Shown: piece by piece, positions 34,925 to 47,395 of the stretch
How positions within the stretch are numbered: the first letter of the stretch is position 1
Layout of the letters: every line of letters starts with the position of its first letter
The notes under the pieces: model-generated
Told to the model about the DNA's origin: nothing
What the model saw: the letters and a program-made list of their open reading frames with translations, nothing else
The model's database searches: none
Source: Ligula intestinalis
Taxonomy: Eukaryota > Platyhelminthes > Cestoda > Diphyllobothriidea > Diphyllobothriidae
Reading direction: 5' to 3'
NCBI GenBank assembly: GCA_036362985.1
Contig: JAYGXS010000001.1
Coordinates: 48,655,403 to 48,719,402 of the forward strand
Length of the DNA: 64,000 nt
Program-made: the position numbers and the translations under genes

Positions 34925-35220
34925 TACCTCCAGGAAGCTAAGTTTATATGAAAACCATGATATCTAGGTCCAAACTGTCTGTTTGCTTCAAGTTTTAGTT
35001 GTGAATTCATTCGTTGCAAAATTTCACGTGCCAGTGTTTGAGCTGCTTGTTTTACCAGATCTGTGTCTGGGCAGGTCAACTCAAGTTTAATCAAAGGAAT
35101 AAAGGCAAACACCTTTGAATTCCCTTTTAGTACACAGTATTTAAGAAATGAATCGACACAGCCAAACACGTCAAAGAAGTCGCTGACAAAATTGTAGGCG
35201 ACTTCTCGCTTGTTTCAAGT
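34925..35220 (-). CDS. Possible minus-strand exon, unknown protein
   Basis: I do not recognise this. The minus frame from about 35220 gives a protein-like stretch with 'DSFLKYCVLKGNSKVFAFIP' and 'LIKLELTCPDTDLVKQAAQT' and then 'EILQRMNSQLKLEA', of helical, globular-like composition. The open frame starts at 35169 by Met but stays open further upstream. A GT follows 'INLASWR' (plus 34924-34927 'ataatacctcc' reverse-complements to 'ggaggtatta'), which could be a splice donor. It could equally be a decayed transposon. There is no neighbour to support a gene. Confidence 0.2.
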
Positions 35221-35744
35221 AATACACTCACATTTGGTGAGGTCATTGAACACGAGCCAGCAGTGTTACTGAGCAAGAAGAGTAGACAGTGTAAAATTTC
35301 CAAGGCATGGCTCATAATTATAAATGGAATGTCATTTGTGGTTTTTAGGAGAAAAACTGTCGCTCGTGGGAGAAAGTACGTAAAAGATGGGACCAGCATG
35401 CTGGTTTGAATTTTGGGGCAGCCATGGGGTCCATGGCGAGTAATATCTACATTTGAAGGGCCATACGAGGAGACCTCAGAATCACAAGAACGTCCCCAAG
35501 AATCGGAGATGCGACCGTGATACGCCCTTGCTGTGACAAGAACAGAGGAACGTGCCACGTCCTCTGAAGTCGGTTTTTAGGTCGATGCGTGAAAGAGCGT
35601 GACAGGGCCTTGTAGCCAATGAAAATAGGTGCGGTAGATGCGACTGCAGACGCGATCAGCGCAGTTCACATAGTGAGAAGAGAATTCAGATAGGCAAAAA
35701 ATATTTTAATCAAATAATAGAAATACTTCTACCATTACTATAAG

Positions 35745-36150
35745 TATATATTTAAAGCATTTCAGTGTTTGATTTCGGAGAACTCAGATGTCACGGTTGC
35801 ACGTAAGGCGGTGCTAGTCAAGCTATGTCTTAAAGGTGGCCAAGGATGGGGACACGATAATGCCCACGGGAAAGGCATTCCATGCCTGCGTTACTATCGT
35901 AGAGTAAAAAAATTTTCTTGCGTCAATTCTTGCCCCAATCACACGTTATTTTAGATGGTGTCCTCGCAGCCTAGAGGGGGTGGCCTGCTCAAATATGTCA
36001 GTTGTTTCGAGGCAACAGTCCTGACCACCGAGCATGCAAAATGCCTGGATTAGATCTTCGCTTAGCTGCCTGTAATATAGAATAAACAAGTCAAGATTTA
36101 CTAAGCGAGTCTCATAAGGGAGTCTGCGTTAACCTTGTAGTGGCTTTATC
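35745..36150 (-). mobile_element. CR1-like LINE 3' tail fragment
   Basis: On the minus strand, in shifting frames, it reads 'EDLIQAFCMLGG', 'SRLRGHHLK' and 'QAWNAFPVGIIVS', the usual CR1-like end ('r.RGDLIe.fki', 'tRgH..KL', 'vv..WN.LP..vv'). It is close in style to LINE-D. It is decayed and 5'-truncated. Confidence 0.65.
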
Positions 36151-36972
36151 ACTACAAATATACAAAACGTCTTAGCAAATACGCGATGAAAACTTTCGAG
36201 GGTAGACTAACTGCTAATTAGGCATTTACCAGACTATTCTAGTGGAAAAGTTGTAAAGTCCAGTAAAGAGATTGACGATGAAGATTAGAAATGATACAAC
36301 TCACTTAGATCCTTCACGATCCTAGTCGGCAGTAGTCAAGTAGTCGACTTGCCAAAGGATAACTCTGCGAGGACTGGATCCAAGTTCGTTGGGCTGTGAG
36401 TTGCAAAATGGGGAGGAAACTCGTTTGCAACTTGTCGCTGGATTCTCCTGGAGCCCGAGATTGATCACCAGAGAGGTGTCGTTGAAGGGCAAAATAAACA
36501 GCGGCAGGTGAGGAGGGAATTGAGCTGTGGAGAGTGATTAGCAAGATAGTTGCTAGCACGCGTCAAAACCGAAAGTGTGAAAAAGTGTTGTATTTAGTTT
36601 TCACAAACTTGGTTATTGATAAATTTAAACAACACGTAAGTAGGGCCAAGAGCCCACAACCTCGTACTAATTTCGTTGTACGTCTTTGTACTTTTTCGAG
36701 GCATATATTATTATTTTAACGTCGACCACTCTCAAAACCTGAATTATAATAGGAGTTTCATTCTGACTCTGTACACGTTACCTCAATAATTATTGAAAAA
36801 GGATCCTTTAAGGGTCAGTGGATTTTATCGTGAACTTGTGATCCATAAACATACGTTGATGATTCAAATCAACACCCAAAAAACCTTGAATGCGGAATGA
36901 CCTCGAGAAAAGAAAGCATAGCCTACTCGCGCACCGGGTCTGTACGTGGACTGTTTTATGCCTGATTGCACA
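36151..36972. other. Upstream region of the phospholipase gene; nothing recognised
   Basis: There is no clear TATA box, CpG-rich stretch or coding frame. If the exon-1 call is right, this holds the promoter and 5' UTR, and possibly a non-coding first exon. Confidence 0.35.
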
Positions 36973-37120
36973 ATGAGTTTTCCGAACCACCGTCGTCCTC
37001 AAAAAGTTGAATCGAGCACAAGTTTGAACTTAAATTTCAATACAATGAATCTGCCTACTGGGCCCAGCTTGGTTCCCCCACCGCCACCAATCCCTTCTAA
37101 AGACGAGTCTGCATTCATCG
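36973..37120 (+). CDS. Phospholipase exon 1 (probable), N-terminus
   Basis: The ATG at 36973 (cacaATGAG) opens a frame MSFPNHRRPQKVESS that continues through a Pro run (LVPPPPPIPSKDE). A donor-like TCG|GTGAGA ends it at 37120 in phase 1, which fits the acceptor at 39596. The frame stays open to 37215, so other donors are possible, and another Met lies at 36946. Proline-rich N-termini are seen in SEC23IP-like proteins, but the sequence itself is not diagnostic. Confidence 0.45.
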
Positions 37121-39595
37121 GTGAGATGAAACCGGCAGAGGTTCCAATTGCGGTGCCTACACAACCTACTCCACAAGCAAGTGCTTTTGGCAAATCAATC
37201 TTTTCAAAAACTTAGCGTTTTACCACAATGATTTTCGCATAAATTATTATGTGTTCTTGAAGAATACTAATCTTCATATATAAAGATGATCAAGCAGATG
37301 ATGAGAATTTTGATTGATAAATGCCACCGACGCCTACGAAAATATTATCTTCTCTTATTTTAAAACTAGTTTGCTTACTCTGCTTTACAACCGGTTTGTT
37401 CCTCATATCGTTTGTGTAAACTTTCTCAATTAATTTGGCAACTTATTATTTGCCTGCCGTCCTTTGTACACAGCTTGAGCTTTATTACGAGGTTCATTAC
37501 AAGGTCCGCTTTTTACGCACTGCCTGAAGGTATTAAAATTAACTTGAAGTTTAAGACACCCTATACTGTGACGATGTCCGTATATCTGTCTCGAATTTTA
37601 CGTGTATCCAACGAAAGATTTAATAGTAAATCTTGGACTACTGACGCATTCATTTCTTAATCTGGATCAGATTAATTTGTTGTTTTTCAGTACGTACTGG
37701 TTTACATGATCGATGATGTCATCAGTATAGGTATGAATTCCGATTCATCAATGGAATCTTTGTTGTCTCTTAAAATTCTTAAGTTTTTAGGTGATTTTTT
37801 AAAATCTGAATTGATCGAACTGAACTTTCTGGTGGGTACGAACGAGAACGTGGTCAGACCCATGGGAATCACCAGTCTTGGTACTGGAATCGCATGCAGC
37901 GCCCGATTACAAGGGTTTCTCTAGTAAGGTGCTTTCCTTCGGTGTGGTTTCAGTACTCAAGGTTTTGACTTTGTCCGCTAGTTTGGATTTGTAGTTGACC
38001 GACTCATGTTGTCTATAATATTCGTAAGCAATTTTTATTATTCACACGATAATAATTCAAGGGAATGGTAGGGTACGATGGTTTATTGAAGGAAACAGAA
38101 ATAGTTACAAAGGTTATGTAAGGGGACTGCACACAATCTGATTCGGAAAGGTGGAGTTGGAAGCTGCCACCGGGAGAGATGCGCGTCCATACGTACGTTT
38201 CCTAAAACAAATACAGAACAAGGCTTCTTTGCTAATTTCTCAATTTCTGCTAAGTTACTTTGTCACACTGTTAAAAAATCCCATTTAAGGCCACTTGCTG
38301 CACGCATTTTCTTAACATTTAGTCGGCTTTGATCAACAGAGTTCAGCAATCTTTCCCCATTCTCACATGGAGAACTAAGCTCAACGCGGCCAATAAGCTG
38401 ACTGTATATGAAGTCACCGGATGTAGTCCGGCCATTCCAGTCCCCGGCAACAATAAGCAGATCACGGCGAGAGCGCCGTTCAGGTGTCAGTTGAACGTTT
38501 CCTTATCGTGCTCCCTCATAGCGACAGGTGATTCGGACACAGAAAATAAAAAGGTTTTAGGTGATCCTTCAGTCGTAAGTAAACCATCCGTTAGTTGAAT
38601 AGTTTCCAAGCAAATATTGCCCGGTTCACTTGTTTTGTGAGGGTAATCGTCACACCAGAGTAGTCACGTGCGCCACTGTGTTATGGAGTGAACTGTGAGT
38701 TGGCTCTCACGATCTTTATTTCCGTTCATGAGCCAGGAATTTGGACGTCGGACAGGCAGCATAAATCTACAATGTGCTGCTCAAGGCCGCGTACCGTCAG
38801 GTTTTGGGTATCAGGGGCCATGAGCGTTCGCACAATCCAGCATCCACTACCAATGCAAGGCTAACTCTACCATGTCCACCGACAACCTTGACTTTACTCA
38901 CATGTAAATATTCATCCACCCACCGTACTGCAACTTAATGAATCTACCAATTTTGATAAAATTAGTTAACCGAAAACCTGCCTTCGTTTTTATGGATTCG
39001 AACTCTATTGAGGACGTCGAGTTTATCACAATGAGGTCAAATTAATTTCACCTGTCTGCCAGAAAACACCTATTGGTTCATTTCTTTGGTTAAGACCTCG
39101 TTTTTATCTACCTGTCAAAAGGCTTGATAAAAACGTGATTGAAGCTACTATCATTGCAGAAGACGAAGGGGCGTTCACCGGGAGAGGTTATTTTTTTATC
39201 TGACTTTTCGGATAGTTGTCTCCATTATGCATCTTCAGAGAGTGAATGCTCTGGCTGCTGGCTCTCTGTGTATGCCGCTCCTTTCTTCCGCGTGCGTAGT
39301 CTACCGATCCGGTTTGAGCCACTCTGCGTGGCTCCATCGCACGCAGTGGAAGAAGGAAGTGGCATATACCGAGAGCCAGGAGCCAAAATATTCACTCTTT
39401 GAATATGGATTGACGAGACAAGTATCCGAAACATCAGATAAATAATAAACCTCTCCCAGTGAACACCCTTTCTCCTTCGGACTTCCCACCTGGGAATCGA
39501 ATTTTCCCTATTGTTACTATCAGTTTTTCACATTATTTTTGTTAGTTAAATCGTATCCACGTATTATTTTAAATGCTGCCCTTTATAGCGGCCAG
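37121..39595 (+). other. Intron 1 (probable)
   Basis: It contains a long foldback element at 39160-39487 and no recognised coding sequence. Its borders depend on the weak exon 1 and exon 2 calls. Confidence 0.4.
39160..39487. mobile_element. Foldback element with arms of about 150 bp
   Basis: The left arm (about 39160-39310) and right arm (about 39335-39487) are imperfect reverse complements: 'gttcaccgggagaggtta' pairs with 'aacctctcccagtgaac', 'gagtgaatgctctggctgctg' with 'caggagccaaaatattcactc', and 'cttcttccgcgtgcg' with 'cgcacgcagtggaagaag'. The two strands therefore encode similar peptides ('SECSGCWLSVYA' and 'SEYFGSWLSVYA'). It is likely a MITE or foldback-type DNA element. I could not fix its target-site duplication. 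Confidence 0.7.
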
Positions 39596-39835
39596 TTGGA
39601 CAACTGCGTTCGCGTTACGTTTTGCCTCCACAAATTACTTCAACTTCTGGCTCTGGGACTCCACAACCACCTAGTACGTCGAGCGATGCTTGTGCTTTGC
39701 CAGCTATTCCCACACCTGCGCCACTGACAAGCAGCATTTCTGCCACTTCGGCGTCTTCCGAAGGTTCTGTACCAAATATAACTGCTGAGCAGCTACCATC
39801 ACAGCTTTATTCGTTATCTGAACTCCAGACGCTAG
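39596..39835 (+). CDS. Phospholipase exon 2, Ser/Thr/Pro-rich
   Basis: A strong donor CTAG|GTAAGT closes the exon at 39835 in phase 1. The frame reads 'PPQITSTSGSGTPQPPSTSS', then 'SEGSVPNITAEQLPSQLYSL' and 'SELQTLG'. The acceptor is uncertain: GCCAG|TTGG at 39595 fits exon 1's phase, and TATAG|CGG at 39588 is the alternative. It is a low-complexity, presumably disordered leader to the WWE-like domain. Confidence 0.6.
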
Positions 39836-40847
39836 GTAAGTTGAAGTCCATACTTATTAACTTATTAATTTAAATATTGTAACAAATCGAAGTGTATGAT
39901 ATAAATCATCAGTTATCAGCTTCCATGCACACGTGAAGGTGTCAACATCTTTACATACCAGTATGCTCTCTCTCTCTCTCCGACAGAGTAGAGTCTCAGT
40001 GTAGTACGAGTACAAAAACGTCCGAGTGTTGAGGTGCAAATGGTGTGAAGGATACCTTTTACAAAGATTTCTTTGTAGTATATTGATGGCGGCCCTTTTT
40101 AAGAAAAACTTGCCATACTGGAACCCACCATAAATCGGAACCGACCCGTTTCTAGTCTATGAGCAGTTTGCTATAAGACTACTAATCTGAGAGGCATTGT
40201 GCGAAATAATTGTATTTCTCAAATCCATTGCTTGAACCAACGTGATATATCACCAGGAGTAATAGGTAGGCGGAGGCAAAGCAGGTTCTGATCACGAGTC
40301 TTTATTCACGACAATACAGAGACAGCAGAATGAATGAATCAACGTGTCCACTTCAGACTATTATCAGGCCCTGGTCCTTCTAGACTGTTCCTGGCCTATC
40401 GCACGAGAGGAGGAGTTCTGGCGTGGCTTCCTACGCTGCCGGACGTTCTAGAACATTGCAGTGCACGTGAGGATGGGCGTCACGTGTGCTCAGGGCGCGC
40501 ACGACCGGTCTGCCAACATGGCTCAACTGGGGTGCACTTCTAGCTCTGGGCTCTGAGTGCGTCACCGTTTGCGCCCCCATAACACAACGTATAATAATTT
40601 GTAATAAACTTTTTTGCTTCTCTTTTCAGACGAACTTTTTAAGCCTCTTCCTTGAGGAGGAGGGTACTTGAAAAAAGAAGGGTTCATGCTCCACGGTTGC
40701 AAAGATCTGCTTTTAGGCACTGCTTGATATTTGATCGTACTTTTTATTAAACGCCGGTAACATATAAGGCGCAGCTTCCTTCTATGAACACTTGCATATC
40801 GACTGATCGACAGGTCATATCGAAACTCTCTTGTTGACCTTTCGCAG

Positions 40848-41148
40848 CGAACCCCTATCAGCCCGTGCCTGCACATTGGTTCTATGCCAGCAAAATGAAC
40901 TCAATGCTTATTTGGTGGCCATTCGATCGGTGTGACTCTAACAGGCTGGAAGCCCTAGCTTCAAGTGCGGGCCTTCTGGGACCTCCGCAGGCGGCAACGT
41001 CCATCAACACAGTGGAAGGTTCACAGCAACCCATCAGTGTGCCAGTTCGCGGTGGACGTTATGATGTTCTTCTGCGGGAACGTCAGTGCAAAGCAGTGTA
41101 CTGGGAGGAGGAGCGCAGTGAGGTTCGGCGAGCCACCTGGTTTTTCAA
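40848..41148 (+). CDS. Phospholipase exon 3, WWE-like domain
   Basis: The acceptor TTTCGCAG|CG at 40847 is in phase 1, matching exon 2, and the donor CAA|GTAAGT at 41148 is in phase 2. It encodes 'NPYQPVPAHWFYASK', 'IWWPFDRCDSNRLEALAS', 'VPVRGGRYDVLLRERQ' and 'AVYWEEERSEVRRATWFFK'. These match the signature of the N-terminal WWE-like region of DDHD2/SEC23IP proteins (PHWFY, W.PFS..DS..LE, GGRYDV, VYWEEE..EVRR.TWFYK). The aromatic and Arg residues of that signature are kept. Confidence 0.93.
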
Positions 41149-41275
41149 GTAAGTCGCCAGTTGTCGTTGAGATTGATCGGATGTTTTTCGATCGGAGCGC
41201 ATTGTCTGATTGTTAACTGATCAAACTATATATAAGTATGTATATCAATGATGTTTTACCGTACTTCCGCATAGA

Positions 41276-41560
41276 TACTAGCTGAAAGCCCAGAAACGTG
41301 TTTCGTCGATGTTTTCAGTGCTGAATGATACAGCAACGAAGGGGTTTGTCTCCTCAGAGGCTCCCCAACGTTCTTTATGCGGTTTCTAGTATATGACCTC
41401 CGGATAATAATCAGGGAAATAATCGTGAAAATTATTAGGTGCATGAAATGAAAGTCATATTATCAGAAACCGTATAGGGGACGTTGGGAGCCCCACTGAG
41501 TAGCCCAACCCCTCGCTGCAGAAATATCGGCAAAACACGTGACTGGGCTTTTAGCTAGCA
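41276..41560. mobile_element. Foldback repeat, family F, inverted pair
   Basis: The left end 'tactagctgaaagcccagaa' and the right end 'gtgactgggcttttagctag' are reverse complements. The arms continue with 'acgtgtttcgtcgat' / 'atcggcaaaacacgt' and 'gaggctccccaacgttc' / 'gacgttgggagcccc', meeting near 41415. Related single-arm copies lie at 43819-43935 and 56123-56240. It is a non-autonomous DNA element by structure. Confidence 0.7.
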
Positions 41561-42184
41561 CCTATGTCGGGAGTATGGTATAACATCTTTGCCATACATA
41601 TATCGTGGGTGGGCCATCCATCCATCAAGTTACCGTACATACTCATCCCATTGTGCTTTGGTAGGCAGTCGCGTAGCGACCACTTGTGATGCAGAAAAGG
41701 GTGCTGTCAAAGCCTGAGATACCCATTTGTGACCATGGGCTTGTCGATGCATGACCCTGACAAGACTGTTAATGTTTCAGATCACAATCGACGGAACAAG
41801 AAGCCCGTGCCTCAGTAGCAGTTTGTTTGACCAAATAATCCTGGCTCAAATTTAAGATCGTGATGACCTGAATTTGAGTATGAGTTGCTGGTGAACCAGT
41901 CTTTGTCGGTAATTACTTCCGGAATATATTACTAGGTAGAGAGAGAGATAGAGAGGAAAAATCGCTTTTTTGAAGATATGTGGTCAAAATTTCAGCAAAG
42001 ATGGCCCCATTCACTGAGACCAAAGAAAGTGGTAATATAATACTCAAAATGTAAAGGTTTACATTAAATCCACATGCTTTATGCAGCCAGGTCTGAATTC
42101 AACTTCTAAATTTCCGTTCCTTCACAAGTGAGGTAACGTGCTAGGAAGGGAAGTATAGAATGCTAATATGCTGATGTACGGCAA

Positions 42185-42490
42185 GCCATATGTCAGAAAC
42201 TTTGACGCATAGTACGGGAAGACTTCGCAGCCATTAGTTCAGAGTGGAGACAATGAGTGACCTCACCAAGAATGCGATCAGCAAATTGCTTGACTGTCTT
42301 TAAGTGTCGCTGTATTATAATATCAGGTAAAAGATAACAAGAGGCACCGACAGCTGAAGAGAGCATTCGGAGAACACGTTTAAAAACAAACAGATCTCTT
42401 TTAAGCAAGGCTGGAAAAGTAAGCGGAGAGCAGTAAAGAATGAAGGGCAGAATGCAGGCATCTATAACTCGCTAGATTAAAGCTTGCTGT
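42185..42490 (-). mobile_element. LINE RT tail fragment in intron 3
   Basis: The minus frame from about 42480 to 42193 reads 'CILPFILYCSPLTFPALLKR', 'DLFVFKRVLRMLSSAVGAS', 'LHSELMAAKSSRTMRQSF'. This matches LINE thumb/tail sequence (il.Y.sp.wfp.l..kd...l.rv.r...), with the 'HpLh..l..a.SSRT.R' ending. It is a decayed insertion, opposite in strand to the host gene. Confidence 0.65.
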
Positions 42491-45400
42491 GTGTGATATG
42501 AACGCAAACGAATTTTAATAAAGAGACCTTGAATATGAAGAATAAAGGAAACGTTTGATGCAGAGTAATACGAGGATACCGGAAAGAGGATACCTCATTG
42601 GGCTTCGGTATTGGGAAGGGTCTCACTGTGTGACTGCCTACGAGGCTCTGGATCGACCGCAAGACAAAACGGAAAGTATAAGTCATGTAACACGATCGGT
42701 GAGCGTTATACTTTGGCTTGGTACTCGGCAATTATACGTGCTTATGCGTGTTCAAATGTTGTCCTGAACGCCAACATGACAGGGAAGCAAAAGATGATTG
42801 GCCATGAGAATGTATTGAAAACCTGTGTGTTATTCGCACTGTAAAACTGCGTAAATTTATAGCATTTCGTTCAGTCGGACTAGGTTTCTAAGGTATTTAG
42901 AACAACATTTTAGTGCATTTATCATCGCGGAACGGGGAATAAAACTACACGAACAAAGCGAAACGAAGCCCAAATATATAGAAGGGGGGGGGGGTGGTCC
43001 GTTCGTGACATCATAACTGTCAATATCTGCCTGGACTGTGTGAACAGGCATAATCCTTTGTTATCTCCGGCTTTATTTTAGAAAGTGTAAAGACAGGTAA
43101 CACTCGTTCACAAAATATCCGGATAAAGCGTATTCTAAGGGATGACTTAATGGGGCCAATTTTTATTGAATCAAGGTATACTTTATCACATACCTTTATC
43201 GGGGACATCTATTTACCTGAAGGATGAGATTTAATATTTCGGCGAGTCTCCAAACATAACAAACCCGCCATCTACCGAAAAGCAGACCTCCAAGACCAAG
43301 GAAAAATCCAGGGAAAAATCAAATATGGACAGACTGCAAAAGGCTCACAGCAATTTTATGAATAAAAAGATTCTCGTGATATACAAAAGTCGCCCATTTG
43401 TAGTTATGTCGTTAATCATCGTCCAGTTTCTTAGTCAGTGACCGTGCTCTCGACTTGTGTCCCTATGAAAACCTTTTTTCCCTGACAACGTCTCTGCTGT
43501 TGCACGAATTCCTTGTCGTAAGCAGTCGCATCTCGGATTATACGAAAAGGGATCCGTGTGGAATTTTTTTGCAAACTTAGCTAAGAACCAACCAGTTGAT
43601 TGGCTGCCATGTTACCTATTGTATTAATTCCATGTAGATAATCTAGGTTTGTTTTAGTATATCAAGGTTTTTTATTCAGTTCGTGGCATGAACATATTTT
43701 GTGTAACTCGACCAATTAGATCGATACATGCGACATTGTTTTGTGGGTATGACGTTTCTAATCAAAAATACAATTGTTATTCCTGAACTAAATGATTTAC
43801 CACACTGACAGCGCAGGTACTAGGTAAAAGCCCAGGCACGCGTGCTTTGCCGATCATATGCTGCTGCCTGAAGCAGCTGTGTGAAGCTCGACTCATGAGT
43901 GTATTCCCAGCATTCCCCCTTCCTTTCTGCTTCATAAACTCCAGTGTCAATACTGTCGTAGTATGAATATTTGAGTTGAATCAGCTTCTGCAGAATAACG
44001 GGTAATATCCACAAGCTGCCAACAGGCAGCCAATAGTATAATAATACTGAATGATTTGCCATGTTGGCAACGCAGTTAATGTTTAAAAGTAATGGTCAGT
44101 ATGGCAAATGTGCGATCTTAATTGGCACCTGTGTTGTCAGTATAGTCAATGGGTTTTTATGTAGTACATATGCAATAACTACAGTAAATCGTTTAGTATT
44201 TTTGTATTACTGACAGCCTTTTGGCAGCTTGTTACTATAACGTGGTTATTATGTGGTAACTAGTAGACCTCGGCTCAAATAATTTTATCAATTTTAGTAA
44301 CGAGCATGAAAAGCTTTTTTCTGAAGGATTTACTTCAAGTTTGGGCAGTGAATGCAGATGCTCACCGCTCAGGTTATGGGACCTTTTCGTCCCGTCGTGC
44401 CTTGAGACTTAACACAAAGCCCTCGTAAGCAGTCGCATATCAAATAGTAGTTTCTGTAGGTAAGATAATGATGGCAGAGATAAGGGTGACCGGAGCGGCT
44501 ATTTCTGGTTATTAGCCGTCGTCAGCCAGTTAGGTTTGAGGACTTTAGAAATTCTAACACGGGCTATTTTGGTTATTTGTAACCAACGTAATATTGCCAC
44601 GCTTTACTTTTATTCAATTAGCGGCATTTCTGTCGACTAGGAGGCAATTATTATTTTGAAAAATGCTTCAAATTGCAGTTTTCAATGTTGTTTTACAGCA
44701 TTATGCAGTGAAACTATACTTACCAATTGTTATCGCGGATATTTTTAAAGGGCTGCGGATGTGTTGTAAAATCAGCTTTCTTTATTCGATTTCCGTATGT
44801 TTTCACTAAGGGTTACTGAAGCTGTGGGCGGTTGCTGTGTGAGAATAGGACCACACAGGACGCGTTAGCGTCTGGGCAACCAATACACAAACGGCCTCTA
44901 AACTTTAAAGTTTGCTAAGTTGCCTTCATAAAAACTCTAGATATTCCCACCTTGTTATAACTATACCAAAGAGACCACATGCAAGGCCATTTATGCGACT
45001 CCATGTTTAATATAGGCCTGTCCGAGTCCCTGTTCGAAAAGTTCGGTTAGCTAATCCTATTTATGTTTTTTGGCTATCAGTCCAGGTAGTTCTGATTAAT
45101 CGAGTGGACCAAACAAATGTACGATGCGATTGGATTTAAGCAATTACTTCCCTAGCAAATGACCAATAACCGTGGCCGATTCCACCTCTCAGTCAGCCTT
45201 CATCATAGTTAATGCTTGCCATAATGTCCTTTACCCTAAAAATATTTACTACGAACTATTAACTGCCTATACTTTTTAGATCCTTTTTCTATTTTCGTCA
45301 GTACAATGCCTTTGCAAACAGTTCTTTAAATATTTAAAAAAACTTTTACTGCTTAGCAAATAATCAAAGCAAGGTTACTGTGCTACTGGAATTGATGAGT

Positions 45401-47229
45401 TCGATTTAAGTTTATTGTCCTGTGTTCAAAGGATATTGACATGGCACAAGAGTGTCCACAACAATGAACCTATTTATTTCTTATGCGTCCCCATGGTCAC
45501 AACCCTATCAGGTATGACTTTTTAAACGGTAGTTTTCATTCAGTGCCGCATAGGTTCTTTATTCTGTGGTTTAACCATCAACATTAATCTGTGTTACTGA
45601 ACCACAAACTTTTTCTCATGTCTGATTAGGTTTCACAACAAAGTTTTAAACCTGTCGACACTTTTAGGGGTCCTCAGCTGGACAAAACTAGTTTGCGTGA
45701 CTTTAATGCCGGTGATTAATATTTTACCGAAGTGCTTTGCACCTGGCGGTTCAATGCTCGTGAAAGACAACTTCTACCGTGTGCCTCACGATATGGGCAC
45801 ATCAACAGTGTGCTCTACATGTAGTTTTTAGTGTGCAGCCTTTCGAAACGCCTACGTCACTCTCCTTTTAGTGGCCAGGCTTCAACTGTAGGCCACTGTA
45901 AAGCCAACCAGAGGTGAGCGCGAACGCATTGACTTAAAACTAAACGACCCGTCTACGCTTGCCACACGCCATCTGGCTGTATACACTATAGGTAGCACTA
46001 ATAAATTTACAGATACGATGTATTATGAATGGACACCTCACAATCGTAAAAAATCTCGTAATTAGAAATTTTTCTAAAACCGAAAGATTACCTTTCTTTA
46101 AGTCTACAATTTAAAGAAGGCCTAATTTTTTACCAAAGGAGTGCAAGAAATATTTTTTTCATGCATTTTTTCCATAAAATATATTGGAATTTATAAGAGC
46201 GGTCAAAATCAAAGATACGCATATATACTATTTAAGTAGCCATTTTTTACAGCACATACCTTTTATTGGCGATCAAAAAATCCTTTAAAAAGTCACCATC
46301 CTGTCAAGACTTACATAGCTTGAGAATAGGCTACACGATACTCAGTATTTCAACCTTACTCAATACCGACTAGCGAGTGAGTATCAATCTTTCGCAAATA
46401 TCGGCATGTTGCACAGATTCTGAGCCGTACTGTATTAAGGAGGAACCATTGCAGCCTGTACTTCCGTCCGTTGACATCTTTCTAAACGGCGACTGATATT
46501 TTATTGTAATAAGTTTATTATTTTGAAGAAAACCGTCTTATTTACCAGGAGATTGGATTCTCCAGTGTCGGCCCAATCCTGTTTGCCTCAGTCTTATGTC
46601 CGATCCTCTGCCAAGTAGTCAGCAGATTGGCTAACGCGGCATGAGGATCCGCCTTTAAGGCGTAATACACGCACGTGTACGACAGTGCAGAGTCAGCAGA
46701 GACCGATATTCACGTGCTGCAAACCAGTCTGACCTCCTTTTTGGTCCAGCACGTGCAGCAAAGTCCTTCGATCGAGCGATGGAGGGGGTCGATAACAAAT
46801 ACATAGACCGCCGACATTGAACACATAGTGTTTTAAAGACTTGCCATATAGACCAAAAATCGTTATTCGAATATATGAAAGGAGTTGTCGCAATATAATG
46901 AGGGGCCCATCAAAAGTAACATAATACTAAGGGCGGCATTTTAAGCGTCTGTTCAACGTGCCAGTTAAAATATTTCGAGGGCATCTTATTATTTTCTTTG
47001 TATAGCCGTTCTACTGAAGTAACGACAGTAGCCATATTATATAAGTTAATATCTGCTGCATTGTGATTAGCAATATGTACACCTGTGTGTACACCTGCTT
47101 CCGGGAAACTCTTTTGTAAAAAGGTTCTCTGTAAGATGCTAGTCACCAAAACTAGAGAAGGACATTTGCATACTCAGCGACATTATATTTTTATTCACTG
47201 ATGCGTTTTTTGACTGCTGCGTTCTTTAG
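42491..47229. other. Rest of intron 3; little recognised
   Basis: It holds one family-F repeat arm (43819-43935), an 11-G run at 42984-42994, and short unrelated open frames. I see no exon with homology and no long repeat pair. Confidence 0.45.
43819..43935 (+). repeat. Family-F repeat arm
   Basis: It starts 'tactaggtaaaagcccaggc' like the ends of the 41276-41560 element. It shares 'gctgcctgaagcagctg' with the 56123-56240 copy, which has 'gctgcttgagacagctg'. No matching right arm is seen nearby. Confidence 0.55.
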
Positions 47230-47395
47230 ACCACAAAATGAGCAACGAGTTCTGCCCTTTTCTGAAGCCATGTGTTCTCGACTGGAACAGCAATATCAGA
47301 AAGCCGTCGAGTCGGGAACCTGGGGACAGAAGTTTAGCCTGCCCTCGGAAGAAGACGAGGCTGTCTCCGACACCTTCGTATTTCACAGTCCACAG
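47230..47395 (+). CDS. Phospholipase exon 4
   Basis: The acceptor TTCTTTAG|A at 47229 completes the split Lys codon from exon 3 (AA|A), and the donor CACAG|GTAAGG ends it at 47395 in phase 0. It encodes 'PQNEQRVLPFSEAMCSRLEQ' and 'QYQKAVESGTWGQKFSLPSE' and then 'TFVFHSPQ'. The homologous part of DDHD proteins reads 'vPYsE.....LE..Y......W......', followed by a hydrophobic-His-(N/S)-P strand. Confidence 0.9.

Noticed and set aside
39964..39983. CT-rich microsatellite and other short runs (41937-41956 GA, 42984-42994 G, 59528-59547 C)
   Set aside because: Simple low-complexity tracts with no further structure.
40334..40543. 69-aa frame upstream of exon 3 as an extra exon
   Set aside because: Exon 2 joins exon 3 in phase without it, and its sequence has no resemblance to the family.
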